From Nonomuraea sp. MG754425 (GTDB lineage Bacteria; Actinomycetota; Actinomycetes; Streptosporangiales; Streptosporangiaceae): DNA of 64,000 nt. Position 1 is the stretch's first letter. Each line of letters starts with the position of its first letter. Below are positions 41,980 to 51,905 of the stretch, in pieces. The notes below the pieces were generated by a model. That model did no database searches. It saw nothing but the letters and a program-made list of their open reading frames with translations, and was not told the origin of the DNA. The stretch lies in the NCBI RefSeq assembly GCF_021699195.1, contig NZ_SSXE01000013.1:19174-83173 (forward strand), given 5' to 3'. A program made the position numbers and the translations under genes.

Positions 41980-42822
41980 TCAGGGGCGGAGTTCGGCGAT
42001 GCGGGCGAAGGCCGTGACGTCGAGTTGCTCGCCGCGCGCGGACGGGTCCACGCCCGCCGCCCGCAGCGTGCGCTCCGCGTCGGCGGCGGTGCCGGCCCAG
42101 GAGGCGAGGGCGGCCCGCAGGGTCTTGCGGCGCTGCGCGAAGGCCGCGTCCACCACCCCGAACACCTCCTCCCGCGACGCCGTCGTGGCCGGCGGGTCGC
42201 GGCGGGCCAGGGAGACGAGGCCGGAATCGACGTTGGGGACGGGCCAGAACACGCTCCGGCTCACCGGCCCCGCCCGGCGCACGTCCGCGTACCAGGCGGC
42301 CTTGACCGACGGCACCCCGTACACCTTCGAGCCCGGACCCGCGGCCAGCCGGTCGGCCACCTCCGACTGCACCATCACCAGGCCCGTGCGCAGCGACGGG
42401 AGCACCTCCAGGAGGTGGAGCAGCACCGGGACGGCCACGTTGTACGGCAGGTTCGCGACCAGGGCTGTGGGCACGTGCCCCGCGAGGTCGTCAAGGACGA
42501 TCTTCATGGCGTCGGCGTTGACGACCGTGAGCCGGTCGGCCGCGTCGCGCTCGGCCACCGTGACGGGGAGCTGACCGGCCAGCACCGGATCGATCTCGAC
42601 GGCCACCACGTGCGCGGCCGACGTCAGCAACCCCAGCGTGAGCGAGCCGAGACCCGGCCCGACCTCGATGACCACGTCGTCCGGGGCGAGGTCGGCCACA
42701 CGGACGATGCGGCGGACGGTCCCTGCGTCGATCACGAAGTTCTGGCCCAGTTTTTTTGTCGGACGAATGTCTAGCTTGTTGGCCAAAATACGTATTTCCG
42801 CAGGGCCCAGCAGCCTCATCAT
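41980..42822 (-). CDS. rsmA: 16S rRNA (adenine1518/1519-N6) dimethyltransferase
   Basis: 280 residues. KsgA motifs: [63 protein letters not shown] and [12 protein letters not shown]. It dimethylates two adenines near the 3' end of 16S rRNA during 30S assembly. Two adjacent ATGs (42822, 42819) are possible; GGGAG nine bases before 42822 favours the first. Its neighbours in the usual order, rpfB and ispE, are separated from it here by two inserted gene pairs. Confidence 0.95.
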   Translation of the reverse strand: MMRLLGPAEIRILANKLDIRPTKKLGQNFVIDAGTVRRIVRVADLAPDDVVIEVGPGLGSLTLGLLTSAAHVVAVEIDPVLAGQLPVTVAERDAADRLTVVNADAMKIVLDDLAGHVPTALVANLPYNVAVPVLLHLLEVLPSLRTGLVMVQSEVADRLAAGPGSKVYGVPSVKAAWYADVRRAGPVSRSVFWPVPNVDSGLVSLARRDPPATTASREEVFGVVDAAFAQRRKTLRAALASWAGTAADAERTLRAAGVDPSARGEQLDVTAFARIAELRP

Positions 42823-42886
42823 CCAACCAGTCTCCCGCATCGAAGAACGTGCGATGGCGGACGGGGAGAGCAAAGGGGAGGATGGC

Positions 42887-45448
42887 GTGGAACAGGAAGG
42901 GACTTCCCTCATGGAGCCAACGGGCGCCGCGCCCCTCCGGCCGACCGACCTGCGGGAGATCGGACCGTACCGGCTGCTGGGCCGGCTGGGCGAGGGCGGC
43001 ATGGGGACGGTGTTCCTCGCGCGGGCGCCGACGGGCCGGTTCGTCGCGCTCAAGGTGGTCAAGGCGGAGTTCGCCAACCAGGAGGGCTTCGCCGCCCGGT
43101 TCCACGCCGAGGTCGACAGCGCCCGCCGGGTGGCGTCGTTCTGCACGGCCCAGGTGCTCGACAACGGCGACACCGGCGACGGCCGGCCGTACATGGTGAC
43201 CGAGTACATCGCGGGCACTCCCCTGTCCGACCAGATCTCCAGGTACGGCGCGCTGGAGCCGGGGCCGCTGCACGGCGTCGCGCTCGGGGTCGCGGCGGCG
43301 CTGGCCGCCATCCACGTGGCGGAGCTGGTGCACCGGGACCTGAAGCCGGCCAACGTGATCCTCTCGCTGTCGGGGCCCCGGGTGATCGACTTCGGCATCG
43401 CCAGGGCGCTCGACCGCGAGACGGGGTTCACGCTGTCCGGCGAGTTACTCGGGAGCCCGGGATGGTGGGCCCCCGAGCAGGTCCGCGGGGAGGCGGTCAG
43501 CCCGGCGGTCGACGTCTTCGCCTGGGGCTGCCTGGTGGCGTACGCCGGGAACGGGCGGCATCCGTTCGGGCGCGGTGACCCCATCACCTTGGCCACCCGG
43601 GTGCTGAACACGCCGCCCGAGCTGGGCGCGCTGCCCGCGCCGCTGGACCAGCTCGCGCGGCGGGCCACGTCCATGGACCCCGCGCTGCGGCCCACGGCGC
43701 AGGACCTGCTGATCGCGCTGGTGGGCGGCAGCACCCCCGCCCCGGTGGCGGCCGATCCGCCGACGCTGGTGGCGACCGAGCTGCTGAGCGAGTGGCGACC
43801 GCCGCGGAACGTGGTGGACGAGCCGGACATCACGGCCACATTCACGACCCCGCCGCCGAGCGACGCCACCACACGGAGACCCCCCGGCCTGAACCCGGCA
43901 TCGAGACCGGGTGCGGCATCCAGCCCGAACGCGTTCCCTGGGGCGAATCCGGTTCCCGGGGCGAACCCGGCGTCCGGACCGAACGTGGCGTCCGGACCGA
44001 ACGTGGCCTCCGGGCCGAGTGCGGTCCCTGGGTCCGGTGCGAGCCGTGGCACCGGTGCGAGCGCTGGGGCAAATGGTGCCCTCGGGTCCGATGCGGGCCA
44101 TGGGTTCGGTGCGGGCCAAGGGGCAGGTGGGGCCCATGCGGGCCATGGGTCTGGTGCGGGCTATGAGTCCGATGCGGGCCGTGGGTCCGGCCCTGGGGCA
44201 AGTGGGGCCCTTGGGTCCGGCGCGGGCCGTGCGAGCCATGGGGGTTCTGGGGCCAGTGGGCCCGGTGCGGCCCCTGGGGTGAGGTCGGGGGGCAGGCCGA
44301 ATGTGGCGCCCGCGTCGTTCGGCGCGGCGGAGGCCGGAGCAGGGCCCGCCGCGCCCGCCGGCCCGGCCGACGTCCCGGGTTCCCCCGGAAGCGGGCCGCA
44401 GGGCGGCGAGGCGGCGCCCGTGTCGCTGGAGGAGCGGGTCCGGCGGGAGGAGGAGGCGGCCAAGGAGGAGCTGGCGCGCTGGCGGGTGCCCGACCAGGCG
44501 CAGGGGCTGCGACCGGCGCGGAAGTCGTTCGGGCTGTTCCGAACGGGCAAGCCGGCGCGGCGGAGATCCGGACAGCCGCCGGAGGACGCCGACTCCGAAC
44601 CGCCCACGCGGACCGCAGGCCCCGGAGTCTTCCCGCGCGAGGCCGGTGCGGGGCCGCTCCAGGAAGGCGCGGGATCGGAGCCGATCCGGCGAGCCGCGGG
44701 TTTCGGGCCTGCCCCGCAGACGGCCGGTGCGGGACCCGACCCGATAAGGGCCGGTTCGGGGCCGGCCCCGCTCGGTTCCGGGCCCGTCCCGAAGAAGGCC
44801 GGTTCAGGGTCGGCCCCGCTCGGTTCGGGGTCTGTCTCGCGGGAGGCCGGTCCGGGGGAGACACAGCCCGGCACCCTGGGAGGCGCGTCCGAGCCGGGCG
44901 ACGAGCCCGACACCCTCGGCGGCACGCGTACGCCCGGCGTCCGGTGGCTCATCGCCGCCGGAGCGGCCGTGCTGGCCGTCGTCGTCACGGCGGGCGTGCT
45001 GATCGTCACCTCCGCGCGCACCACGACCACCGCCACGAGTTCGGGCGCGCCGGCCACGGCCACGGGCGTCCCCAGCCCGAACGACGTGGGCCGCCGGTTC
45101 GCGCTCGGCGCGAGCTTCGACGACCCGGTCGCCATCGTGTCGGCCGCCCCGGAGTGCGGGCTGAAGGAGTTCGAGGGCAGAACGTCCGCCGAGGGCCAGC
45201 TCTGCGTGGTCCGCTGGACGATGCTCAACCCCGGCGGCGAACGCAGAGTGCTGGTCGAGCCGGTGGTGACCCTGATCGACGACCGGGGCGGGGAGCACGA
45301 CGCGGCCCCCGTCACGTTGCCGCCGGCCATCCTGCCCGGCGCGCGGGTGGACAGCGCGTTCGTGTTCGACCTGGCCGCGTACCGCAAGCCGGTGCGGATG
45401 ACGGCGTCCCTGCTGGAGAACGGCAAGCTGATCGAGGTGGCGCTGTGA
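42887..45448 (+). CDS. Membrane Ser/Thr protein kinase with long low-complexity linker
   Basis: 853 residues. Kinase domain about residues 20-285: [43 protein letters not shown] and WWAPEQVRG. Residues about 300-680 are Gly/Ala/Pro/Ser-rich and repetitive, including an exact 16-residue tandem pair (DNA 44750-44845). One membrane segment ([20 protein letters not shown]) follows, then a 130-residue extracytoplasmic domain with two Cys. GTG 42887 has GGGGAGG five bases upstream; ATG 42854 would add 11 residues. Coupled by GTGA to a secreted FG-GAP protein. The external ligand is unknown. Confidence 0.93.
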   Translation: MEQEGTSLMEPTGAAPLRPTDLREIGPYRLLGRLGEGGMGTVFLARAPTGRFVALKVVKAEFANQEGFAARFHAEVDSARRVASFCTAQVLDNGDTGDGRPYMVTEYIAGTPLSDQISRYGALEPGPLHGVALGVAAALAAIHVAELVHRDLKPANVILSLSGPRVIDFGIARALDRETGFTLSGELLGSPGWWAPEQVRGEAVSPAVDVFAWGCLVAYAGNGRHPFGRGDPITLATRVLNTPPELGALPAPLDQLARRATSMDPALRPTAQDLLIALVGGSTPAPVAADPPTLVATELLSEWRPPRNVVDEPDITATFTTPPPSDATTRRPPGLNPASRPGAASSPNAFPGANPVPGANPASGPNVASGPNVASGPSAVPGSGASRGTGASAGANGALGSDAGHGFGAGQGAGGAHAGHGSGAGYESDAGRGSGPGASGALGSGAGRASHGGSGASGPGAAPGVRSGGRPNVAPASFGAAEAGAGPAAPAGPADVPGSPGSGPQGGEAAPVSLEERVRREEEAAKEELARWRVPDQAQGLRPARKSFGLFRTGKPARRRSGQPPEDADSEPPTRTAGPGVFPREAGAGPLQEGAGSEPIRRAAGFGPAPQTAGAGPDPIRAGSGPAPLGSGPVPKKAGSGSAPLGSGSVSREAGPGETQPGTLGGASEPGDEPDTLGGTRTPGVRWLIAAGAAVLAVVVTAGVLIVTSARTTTTATSSGAPATATGVPSPNDVGRRFALGASFDDPVAIVSAAPECGLKEFEGRTSAEGQLCVVRWTMLNPGGERRVLVEPVVTLIDDRGGEHDAAPVTLPPAILPGARVDSAFVFDLAAYRKPVRMTASLLENGKLIEVAL
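43973..44008 (+). repeat. 18-base tandem repeat in the kinase linker
   Basis: The unit starting TCCGGACCGAACGTGG occurs twice back to back with one mismatch, and a third degraded copy follows. It encodes SGPNVA repeats. Being a multiple of three, copy changes would keep frame. Confidence 0.8.
44750..44845 (+). repeat. 48-base tandem repeat in the kinase linker
   Basis: Two 48-base units (44750-44797, 44798-44845) encode [16 protein letters not shown] and [16 protein letters not shown], just before the membrane segment. The unit is a multiple of three, so length can vary without frameshift. Confidence 0.8.
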
Positions 45449-46650
45449 GGAGCGGAGCGGCCGTCATGGTGCTCGCGGCGCTCGTGGCCGTGGCGGGCGT
45501 GAGCGTCGTCGTGCCGCCCGCGGTGGCCGCGGCCTGCGGCGGGGTCGCCGACTTCGACGGCGACGGCCTGGACGACGTGGCGGTCGGCGACCCGTTCGCC
45601 GACGACCAGAAGGGCGCGGTGCACGTGCTGTCCGGCGGCAGGGTGGTGCCCGTCAGTGTGCCCGGCCCGGCCGGGGGCGACGGCTTCGGCTGGTCCGTAC
45701 GCCTGGCGCAGCTCAACGGCGACACCTGCGCCGACCTGGTGATCGGCGCCCCGTACACGGACGTGGACGGGACCGAGGACGCCGGCGCCGTGTACGTCGT
45801 CTACGGCGGCGGCGCCGCTCCCCCGCAGCGCCTGACCCCGCCGAAGCCCCAGCGGTTCGCGCACTTCGGCTGGTCCCTGGCCGCGCGCGGCGATCTGGTG
45901 GCGATCGGCGCACCGTACGAGGACGAGGGCCAGACGCCCGACGCGGGCGCGCTCTACGTGCGCAAGGGCGCGGGCGAGTTGCGCAGGATCAGCCAGGAGA
46001 CCGTGGACGTGCGCGGCAACAGCGAGGTGGGCGACCAGTTCGGCTGGTCGATGGCGTTCGGGCCGGGGAACGAGCTGGTCGTCGGCGTCCCGTACGAGAA
46101 CGACGACGGCGTCGGACGCCAGGTCGAGAGCGGGCGGATCGACTCGGGCTCGGTGGTCTTCATCGACGACGTGCTGGCCGCGAAGCTCACCTCGGCCAAG
46201 CTGGACTCGCCGACCGACCGCTCGGGCGACCGGTTCGGGTACGCGGTCGCCTACTCCGAGGGCTCCGGCTACGCGGTCGGCTCGCCCGGCCCCGGTTACG
46301 TGCAGCTCCTCGATCCCGCCAGGAAGCCCACGAGGCGGGTGACGCAGCCGGACGGGCAGGCGTTCGGCTTCTCGCTGGCCGTCGCGGCGGACGGACGGCT
46401 GGCGATCGGCGCGCCCTTCGGCGGCGAGGTCCGGGTCGTGTCCTGGCGGGATCCCGGGGCGGACCGGCGGCTGACGGCGGGCGACGGGCTGTTCGGCTGG
46501 TCGGTGGCCTTCAGCGGCAACAAGCTGTTCGTGGGGCAGCCGGACGCCGCGCCGTACGGGAAGGTCGCGGTGGCCGCGCGCAACGACGACACCCTCCAGC
46601 CGCTCCAGCCCCGGTCGGGAGCCGACTTCGGGGTCTCGCTGGCCGGGTAG
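45445..46650 (+). CDS. Secreted FG-GAP/integrin-alpha-like beta-propeller protein
   Basis: 401 residues. A signal peptide (VMVLAALVAVAGVSVVV, then AVAAACGG) is followed by seven or so repeats of about 50-60 residues. Several contain FG-GAP marks: GVADFDGDGLDDVAVGDPFA (calcium-loop DxDxDGxxD), FGWSVRLAQLNGDTCADLVI, HFGWSLA, QFGWSMAFG and LFGWSVAFSG, each followed by a G(A/V)P turn. It should fold as a propeller outside the cell, perhaps binding protein or glycan. The GTG start overlaps the kinase stop (GTGA), so the two are made together. Confidence 0.88.
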   Translation: MRSGAAVMVLAALVAVAGVSVVVPPAVAAACGGVADFDGDGLDDVAVGDPFADDQKGAVHVLSGGRVVPVSVPGPAGGDGFGWSVRLAQLNGDTCADLVIGAPYTDVDGTEDAGAVYVVYGGGAAPPQRLTPPKPQRFAHFGWSLAARGDLVAIGAPYEDEGQTPDAGALYVRKGAGELRRISQETVDVRGNSEVGDQFGWSMAFGPGNELVVGVPYENDDGVGRQVESGRIDSGSVVFIDDVLAAKLTSAKLDSPTDRSGDRFGYAVAYSEGSGYAVGSPGPGYVQLLDPARKPTRRVTQPDGQAFGFSLAVAADGRLAIGAPFGGEVRVVSWRDPGADRRLTAGDGLFGWSVAFSGNKLFVGQPDAAPYGKVAVAARNDDTLQPLQPRSGADFGVSLAG

Positions 46651-46683
46651 CACGGGCGCGCGGGCGATCAAAGGGCGTGGGCT

Positions 46684-46704
46684 CGGGCCGGTCGGCACGG
46701 CCCG
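46684..46704. terminator. Hairpin between the FG-GAP and rpfB genes
   Basis: CGGGCCG and CGGCCCG form a perfect 7-base stem with a 7-base loop, placed directly before the rpfB stop (46705) and 33 bases after the convergent FG-GAP stop. No U-tract. Confidence 0.5.
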
Positions 46705-47655
46705 TCAGCCGGCCGCGGCCGGGGTGGCTGTGGCGGTGACCACGGGGTCGGGGAACAGGCGGTCGCCGCAGCTCGGCCACTGGCCCTGCCACCTGCCGCC
46801 CACCTGCTGGTAGAGGAGCTGCGCCCGGTACGTCTGCTCCTCCTCCGGCCAGGCGGTCGGCAGGCCCGTGCCGCCCACGGCCGCCCACATGGGCAGGCTG
46901 AACTGGTACATGCCGTAGTAGGGGCCCTCGGCGTTGAACGCCTCCGGGTTGCCCCGGGACTCGCACTCGGCCAGTGCCGCCCAGTCGAGCCGCAGCACCT
47001 CGGGCTGGATCGGCACCGTGCGGGGCGGGGTGACCGTGATGACCGTGCCGTCCTTGGGGAAGCTGTTCAGCGGCGGTTTCACCAGGTAGCCGCGGCGCAG
47101 GACGACGCGCTTCTGCTTGAGCACCTCGCGTACCGTCCTGGCGGTCGTACGTGAGGTCAGCCGCGCGGCTCCGGAGACCACGTACACCTTGCGCCGCGTG
47201 TACACGGTCAGCTCCATGCCCTCCAGCGGCACCATGTCGCCGGGCGGGGCGGACAGCCTGCTCGCGGCGAGGGTGATGTCCAGCTCGGCCAGGGCGTCGC
47301 CCACGTTCGTGGCGGTGACCAGGTGCTGGCTGGTCTGACCGTCGAGGGTCAGGGTGAGGGGGCGGGCGCGGCGCACCTCGATCGTGGTGCCGTCGTCCAC
47401 CTCCTGCCGGGCGGACGGGCGGACGACGTCGCCGTAGCCCACGTCCACCCCGGCGTGGGCGAGCACCTCCTGGACGGTCCCGGCGAACGCCCGGACCGGC
47501 CTGCGCTCGCCGTCGACGACCAGGATGACCTCTTTGACCAGCAGGGACACCACCACGAGCGCCCCGGCGGCCAGCACGCCCGCCGCGCACACGATCGGCG
47601 TCCACGGGGAGCGCCACGGGATCGGCGGTCGGGGCGCACGCCTCTTTCCTCGCAC
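46705..47655 (-). CDS. Resuscitation-promoting factor, RpfB-like without G5 domain
   Basis: 316 residues. One N-terminal membrane segment (IVCAAGVLAAGALVVVSLLV), three DUF348 ubiquitin-like repeats (each about 55 residues, starting VILVVDGERRPVRAFAG, PLTLTLDGQTSQHL and MELTVYTRRKVYVVSG), then a lysozyme-like Rpf domain: WAALAECESRGNPEAF with catalytic Glu, and GPYYGMYQFSLPMWAAVGG. It cleaves peptidoglycan and promotes regrowth from dormancy. No G5 domain stands between DUF348 and Rpf, unlike mycobacterial RpfB. GTG start with GGAGG six bases upstream. Follows tatD, its usual neighbour. Confidence 0.9.
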   Translation of the reverse strand: MRGKRRAPRPPIPWRSPWTPIVCAAGVLAAGALVVVSLLVKEVILVVDGERRPVRAFAGTVQEVLAHAGVDVGYGDVVRPSARQEVDDGTTIEVRRARPLTLTLDGQTSQHLVTATNVGDALAELDITLAASRLSAPPGDMVPLEGMELTVYTRRKVYVVSGAARLTSRTTARTVREVLKQKRVVLRRGYLVKPPLNSFPKDGTVITVTPPRTVPIQPEVLRLDWAALAECESRGNPEAFNAEGPYYGMYQFSLPMWAAVGGTGLPTAWPEEEQTYRAQLLYQQVGGRWQGQWPSCGDRLFPDPVVTATATPAAAG

Positions 47656-47738
47656 GAACCACCTCCGGTGTGGGGGCAGGATCGCGAGAACGCTAGCGCT
47701 GGTACGGTCCCCGTATCTACTGGTTCACCAAAAGTTGG

Positions 47739-48593
47739 TCACCACTCGCCGAAAACTGTGACTCCGTTGACGCTGATCGCCTCACAGAGCTGGTCAGGAT
47801 GGATGTTTTTGACCTCGGCCAGGCAGCGCAGGGTGATGGGGATGAGATACGGGGCGTTGGGCTTGCCCCGGTGCGGGACCGGCGGCAGGTAGGGGGCGTC
47901 GGTCTCGACCAGGATGAGCTCGGCGGGCGCGACCTCGGCCGCCTCGCGGAGGTAGGCGGCGTTCTTGTACGTCACAGGCCCGGAGAACGACATGAAATAT
48001 CCGGCTTCCACGCACTTCTTCGCCATCTCGGCGTCGCCGGAGAAGCTGTGGAAGACCACCCTGTCCGGCGCGCCCTGCTCGGCCAGCACCCTCAGCACGT
48101 CGTCGTGCGCCTCGCGGTCGTGGATGACCAGCGCCTTGCCGGTGCGCTTGGCGATCTCGACGTGCGCCCGGAAGCTCGCGTGCTGGTCGTCCTTGCTCGC
48201 CCAGTCGCGGTAGTAGTCGAGGCCCGTCTCCCCCACCGCCCGCACCTCGGGCCGCCCGGCCAGCGCCTCGATCTCGGCCAGCACCTCCGGGGTGGCCTCG
48301 TGGGCCTCGTTCGGGTGGATGGCCACCCCCGCGTAGACGCCCTCCTGCCCGGCCGCCACGTCGGCGTTCCAGCGCGAGGACGTCAGGTCGTACCCGATCG
48401 TGACCAGCCTCGTCACGCCCACGGCCCGCGCGTCGTCGAGGATGCCGCGCACGCTCGCCGAGGCCGCCTGCGCGGCCTGCGCCACCGGGTCGCCCGACGA
48501 CGCCTGCCGGTTGCCCACCATGATGTCGAGGTGGCAGTGGCTGTCGAACACGGGCGCGGAGAGCGGCTCTGGCGCGGCGGGAAGCTTGGTCAC
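47739..48593 (-). CDS. tatD: TatD-family metal-dependent hydrolase (DNase)
   Basis: 284 residues. Metal ligands are visible: FDSHCHLDIM, AVGETGLDYYRD (bridging Glu), VIHDREAHDD, VFHSFSGDAEM and LVETDAPYLPP. TIM-barrel hydrolase with 3'-5' DNase activity in studied members. GTG 48593 (MTKLPAAPEP) is favoured, with AGAGGG just upstream. Part of the conserved metG-tatD-rpfB order; the metG stop is 64 bases upstream. Confidence 0.93.
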   Translation of the reverse strand: MTKLPAAPEPLSAPVFDSHCHLDIMVGNRQASSGDPVAQAAQAASASVRGILDDARAVGVTRLVTIGYDLTSSRWNADVAAGQEGVYAGVAIHPNEAHEATPEVLAEIEALAGRPEVRAVGETGLDYYRDWASKDDQHASFRAHVEIAKRTGKALVIHDREAHDDVLRVLAEQGAPDRVVFHSFSGDAEMAKKCVEAGYFMSFSGPVTYKNAAYLREAAEVAPAELILVETDAPYLPPVPHRGKPNAPYLIPITLRCLAEVKNIHPDQLCEAISVNGVTVFGEW

Positions 48594-48657
48594 GCCCTCT
48601 AAAGTAGCCGCCCCGCACGCCGGGCCCGGCACCCCGCCAGGCCCGGCACGCGGCGGG

Positions 48658-50439
48658 TCACTCGCCCAGGCGGGCCAGTTCCTCGTCGACGACCTTCGGG
48701 TCGAGCTTCTTGAACAGCGGCACGGGCGGCGCCAGCGGGGTGCCCGGCTTGACCGGCCGGTGCTCCCAGCGGGCCGCGCCGTCGTACTCGCCGGTGATCA
48801 CCGGGTAGGCGGGGCCGCCGTCCTCGTCGACCTCGCGGATCTCCGGCATGCCCGCCCACACACCCTCGCCGCCCAGCATGGCGAAGACCTTGTTGGAGGA
48901 GCTGGGCAGGAACGGCGTGAGCATCGTCTTGGCGTCGTCGACCACCTGCAGCGCCACGTGCAGGATGGACTTCTGCCGCTCCGGGTCGTCCTTGAGCTTC
49001 CACGGCTCCTGTTCGGCCAGGTACTTGTTGGCCTCGCGGACGACGTCGAACGCCTCGGTGATCGCGTTCTTGAACCTGGACCGGGCCAGCTCCGCGCCCA
49101 CCGGGGCGAACGCCTGGCGCGAGCGCTCCAGCAGGGCCCGGTCGGCGTCGGTGAGGTCGCCGGGCTCGGGCACGGCCCCGAAGTTCTTGGCCGCCATCGA
49201 GATGGACCGGTTGACCAGGTTGCCCCAGGCCGCGACCAGCTCGCCGTTGTTGCGGTTGACGAACTCCTGCCAGGTGAAGTCGGTGTCCTGGTTCTCCGGG
49301 CCGGCCACGGAGATGTAGTAGCGCAGCGCGTCGGCGTCGTAGCGGGCCAGGAAGTCGCGCACGTAGATGACGATCTGGCGGGAGGAGGAGAACTTCTTGC
49401 CCTCCATCGTCAGGAACTCGCTGGAGACCACCTCGGACGGCACGTCGAGCGCGCCCAGCGCCCCCGGCGAACCGCCGCGCGCGCCGATGCCGCTGTAGCC
49501 GAAGAGCATGGCGGGCCAGATCTCGGCGTGGAAGACGATGTTGTCCTTGCCCATGAAGTAGTAGCCACGGGCCTCGGGGTTCTGCCACCACTGCCGCCAG
49601 GCGTCGGGGTCGCCCGAGCGCCTGGCCCACTCGATGGAGGCCGACAGGTAGCCGATGACCGCGTCGAACCACACGTACAGGCGCTTGTTGGGCTGGTCGC
49701 GCCAGCCGTCGAGCGGGATCGGCACGCCCCAGTCGAGGTCGCGGCTGATCGCCCGGGGCTGGAGGTCGCCGAGCAGGTTGAGCGCGAACTTCAGCACGTT
49801 CGGCCGCCACTCGCCCTGCTTGGACTGCAGGTAGGTGCCGAGCACCTCGGCGAAGGCGGGCAGGTCGAGCATGAAGTGCTCGGTCTCGACGAACGTGGGC
49901 GTCTCGCCGTTGATCCGGCTGACCGGGTTGATGAGCTCGATCGGGTCGAGCTGGTTGCCGCAGTTGTCGCACTGGTCGCCGCGCGCGCCGTCGTAGCCGC
50001 AGATGGGGCAGGTGCCCTCGATGTAGCGGTCGGGCAGGGTACGGCCGGTCGAGGGCGAGATCGCGCCCATCGTGGTCTTGGGGAAGATGTAGCCGTTGTC
50101 GTAGAGGCCCTTGAAGATGGCCTGCGTGACGGCGTAGTGGTTCTTCGTGGTCGTCCGGGTGAACAGGTCGTAGGACAGGCCGAGGCCGGTCAGGTCTTCG
50201 GCGATGACCCGGTTGTAGCGGTCGGCCAGTTCCCTGGCGCTCACGCCCTCCTTGTCGGCCTGGACCTGGATCGGGGTGCCGTGCTCGTCGGTGCCCGAGA
50301 CCATCAGCACCTTGTTGCCCGCCATCCGCTGGTAACGGCTGAAGACGTCGGACGGCACGCCGAACCCTGAGACGTGCCCGATGTGACGGGGGCCGTTGGC
50401 ATACGGCCACGCAACGGCGGTCAAGATGTGCTGGGACAT
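48658..50439 (-). CDS. metG: Methionyl-tRNA synthetase
   Basis: 593 residues. Class I motifs: [17 protein letters not shown] (HIGH) and [15 protein letters not shown] (KMSKS variant KFSSS). A zinc knuckle with four Cys ([19 protein letters not shown]) lies in the connective region, and the anticodon-binding helical domain follows. The C-terminus ends after DEELARLGE without a tRNA-binding OB domain. Cytoplasmic, essential. ATG start at 50439. Confidence 0.97.
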   Translation of the reverse strand: MSQHILTAVAWPYANGPRHIGHVSGFGVPSDVFSRYQRMAGNKVLMVSGTDEHGTPIQVQADKEGVSARELADRYNRVIAEDLTGLGLSYDLFTRTTTKNHYAVTQAIFKGLYDNGYIFPKTTMGAISPSTGRTLPDRYIEGTCPICGYDGARGDQCDNCGNQLDPIELINPVSRINGETPTFVETEHFMLDLPAFAEVLGTYLQSKQGEWRPNVLKFALNLLGDLQPRAISRDLDWGVPIPLDGWRDQPNKRLYVWFDAVIGYLSASIEWARRSGDPDAWRQWWQNPEARGYYFMGKDNIVFHAEIWPAMLFGYSGIGARGGSPGALGALDVPSEVVSSEFLTMEGKKFSSSRQIVIYVRDFLARYDADALRYYISVAGPENQDTDFTWQEFVNRNNGELVAAWGNLVNRSISMAAKNFGAVPEPGDLTDADRALLERSRQAFAPVGAELARSRFKNAITEAFDVVREANKYLAEQEPWKLKDDPERQKSILHVALQVVDDAKTMLTPFLPSSSNKVFAMLGGEGVWAGMPEIREVDEDGGPAYPVITGEYDGAARWEHRPVKPGTPLAPPVPLFKKLDPKVVDEELARLGE

Positions 50440-50531
50440 GGTTCCAAGCCTACGGGTTCCCGCAAGGCCATTTGTTACCCGCTGCCGTGCTCACCCACCG
50501 GCCGTACCGGCCGTCTCGCGGACGACAGCGG

Positions 50532-50559
50532 CCGAACCCGTCGGTGGTGACGGGTTCGG
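50532..50559 (-). terminator. Hairpin terminator after the DPM-like gene
   Basis: CCGAACCCGTC (50532-50542) and GACGGGTTCGG (50549-50559) form a perfect 11-base stem with a 6-base loop, 26 bases past the stop of the DPM-like glycosyltransferase gene and upstream of metG. This separates the two transcripts. Confidence 0.7.
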
Positions 50560-50585
50560 CGGCGGTGACAGGCGGGAGTGGCCGC

Positions 50586-51806
50586 CTAGCGCTTCGTCTC
50601 TTCGAGCGAGATGCCCGCGGCGGCCTCCTCGGCGGCGGCGGCCGCGTTGTCGATGGAGGTCTCGCGGGTGCGGCGGATGCCCAGGATGCTGATGAACAGC
50701 GCCGCGAAGATCGTCTGGAAGCTCATGATGAGCGCCGTCGCGGACGGCACCACGAGACGCAGCGACTCGCGCGGGTTGAGCTCGCCGAAGCTGCGCACCT
50801 GCCAGTGCGCCAGCGACATCACCAGGCCGACGAGACCGGCCAGCGCCAGCAGCCCGCCGACGACCAGGCCCTTCTCCAGGCTGACGATGTCGATCAGCCG
50901 CCGGATGCGTGGCGACTCGGGCAGGAAGCCCTCCTCCGCCGCGTACACCTTGGTGAACACGGCGAACAGCGCCGCCTGGAAGCCGATCACCACCAGGGCG
51001 GCCGATCCGACCAGGGTGTCGACGTCGAAGGCCAGCTCGCCGATCTGCACCGGGCCGAACACCAGCGCCGTGCCCGCCACGAGCCCGACGACCATCATCA
51101 GCACGCCGGGGTAGAAGAACAGCCACTTCGGGCTGTAGAGCAGCAGGAAGCGCAGGTGACGCCAGCCGTCGCGCCAGGAGCGCAGGTGCGGCGGGCGGGA
51201 GCGGCCGTCGGGCGAGAGCGTGGTCGGGACCTCGCGCACGTCGAGGCCGGACAGCGTGGCGCGGACCACCATCTCGGAGGCGAACTCCATGCCGCCCGTC
51301 TGGAGCTGCAGCCGCAGGATCGAGTCGCGCCTGAAGCCCCGCAGGCCGCAGTGGAAGTCGCCGATCGCCGACGGGAAGAACAACCGCCCGACGAACGACA
51401 GCACCGGGTTGCCGAGATAGCGGTGCAGCGGCGGCATGGCGCCGGGGGCGATGCCGCCCTTGAAACGGTTGCCCATCACCAGATCGGCACCGTCGCGAAG
51501 CTGCTCGACGAACGGCAGCAGCGCGGTGAAGTCATAGGAGTCGTCGGCATCGCCCATGATGACGTATTTGCCGCGAGCCGCCCGGATGCCGCCAATGAGG
51601 GCGTTGCCGTAGCCCTTGTCGTCCACGTGCACCACGCGGGCCCCGGCGTCACGGGCAAGCTGTTGCGAGCCGTCCGTGCTGCCGTTGTCGGCGATCAGCA
51701 CTTCGCCCTCGATGCCGTGCTCCGCCATGCACGCGAGTGCCTTGCGCACACAGACTTCCACGGTCTCCGCCTCATTGAGGCAGGGCATGACCACCGTCAG
51801 TTCCAC
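50586..51806 (-). CDS. DPM-like family 2 glycosyltransferase with membrane segments
   Basis: 406 residues. GT-A domain: LTVVMPCLNEAETVEVCVRK, LIADNGSTDGSQQLA, and VIMGDADDSYDFTALLPF with the DxD site; then FHCGLRGFRRDS. Residues about 220-400 hold four to five membrane segments. This is the layout of polyprenyl-phosphate mannose/glucose synthases with a membrane domain. It could make the polyprenyl-linked sugar used by the two O-mannosyltransferases nearby, but the domain order also occurs in other pathways. GTG start; divergent from the GT39-like gene. Confidence 0.87.
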   Translation of the reverse strand: MELTVVMPCLNEAETVEVCVRKALACMAEHGIEGEVLIADNGSTDGSQQLARDAGARVVHVDDKGYGNALIGGIRAARGKYVIMGDADDSYDFTALLPFVEQLRDGADLVMGNRFKGGIAPGAMPPLHRYLGNPVLSFVGRLFFPSAIGDFHCGLRGFRRDSILRLQLQTGGMEFASEMVVRATLSGLDVREVPTTLSPDGRSRPPHLRSWRDGWRHLRFLLLYSPKWLFFYPGVLMMVVGLVAGTALVFGPVQIGELAFDVDTLVGSAALVVIGFQAALFAVFTKVYAAEEGFLPESPRIRRLIDIVSLEKGLVVGGLLALAGLVGLVMSLAHWQVRSFGELNPRESLRLVVPSATALIMSFQTIFAALFISILGIRRTRETSIDNAAAAAEEAAAGISLEETKR

Positions 51807-51905
51807 GTGTCTACCCTTCAGTTAAGGCTCATCCAGTCAACCATCATGCCCTGAACCCGCTCGTGCTCGGGCACAGACCTGGAAACGACTGGCATTCTTT
51901 ACAGC

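Noticed and set aside
44161..46698. An 845-codon minus-strand frame over the kinase and FG-GAP genes
   Set aside because: The plus-strand genes have signal peptide, membrane segment and motifs; the antisense product is repetitive Pro/Gly/Arg sequence caused by the GC-rich repeats.
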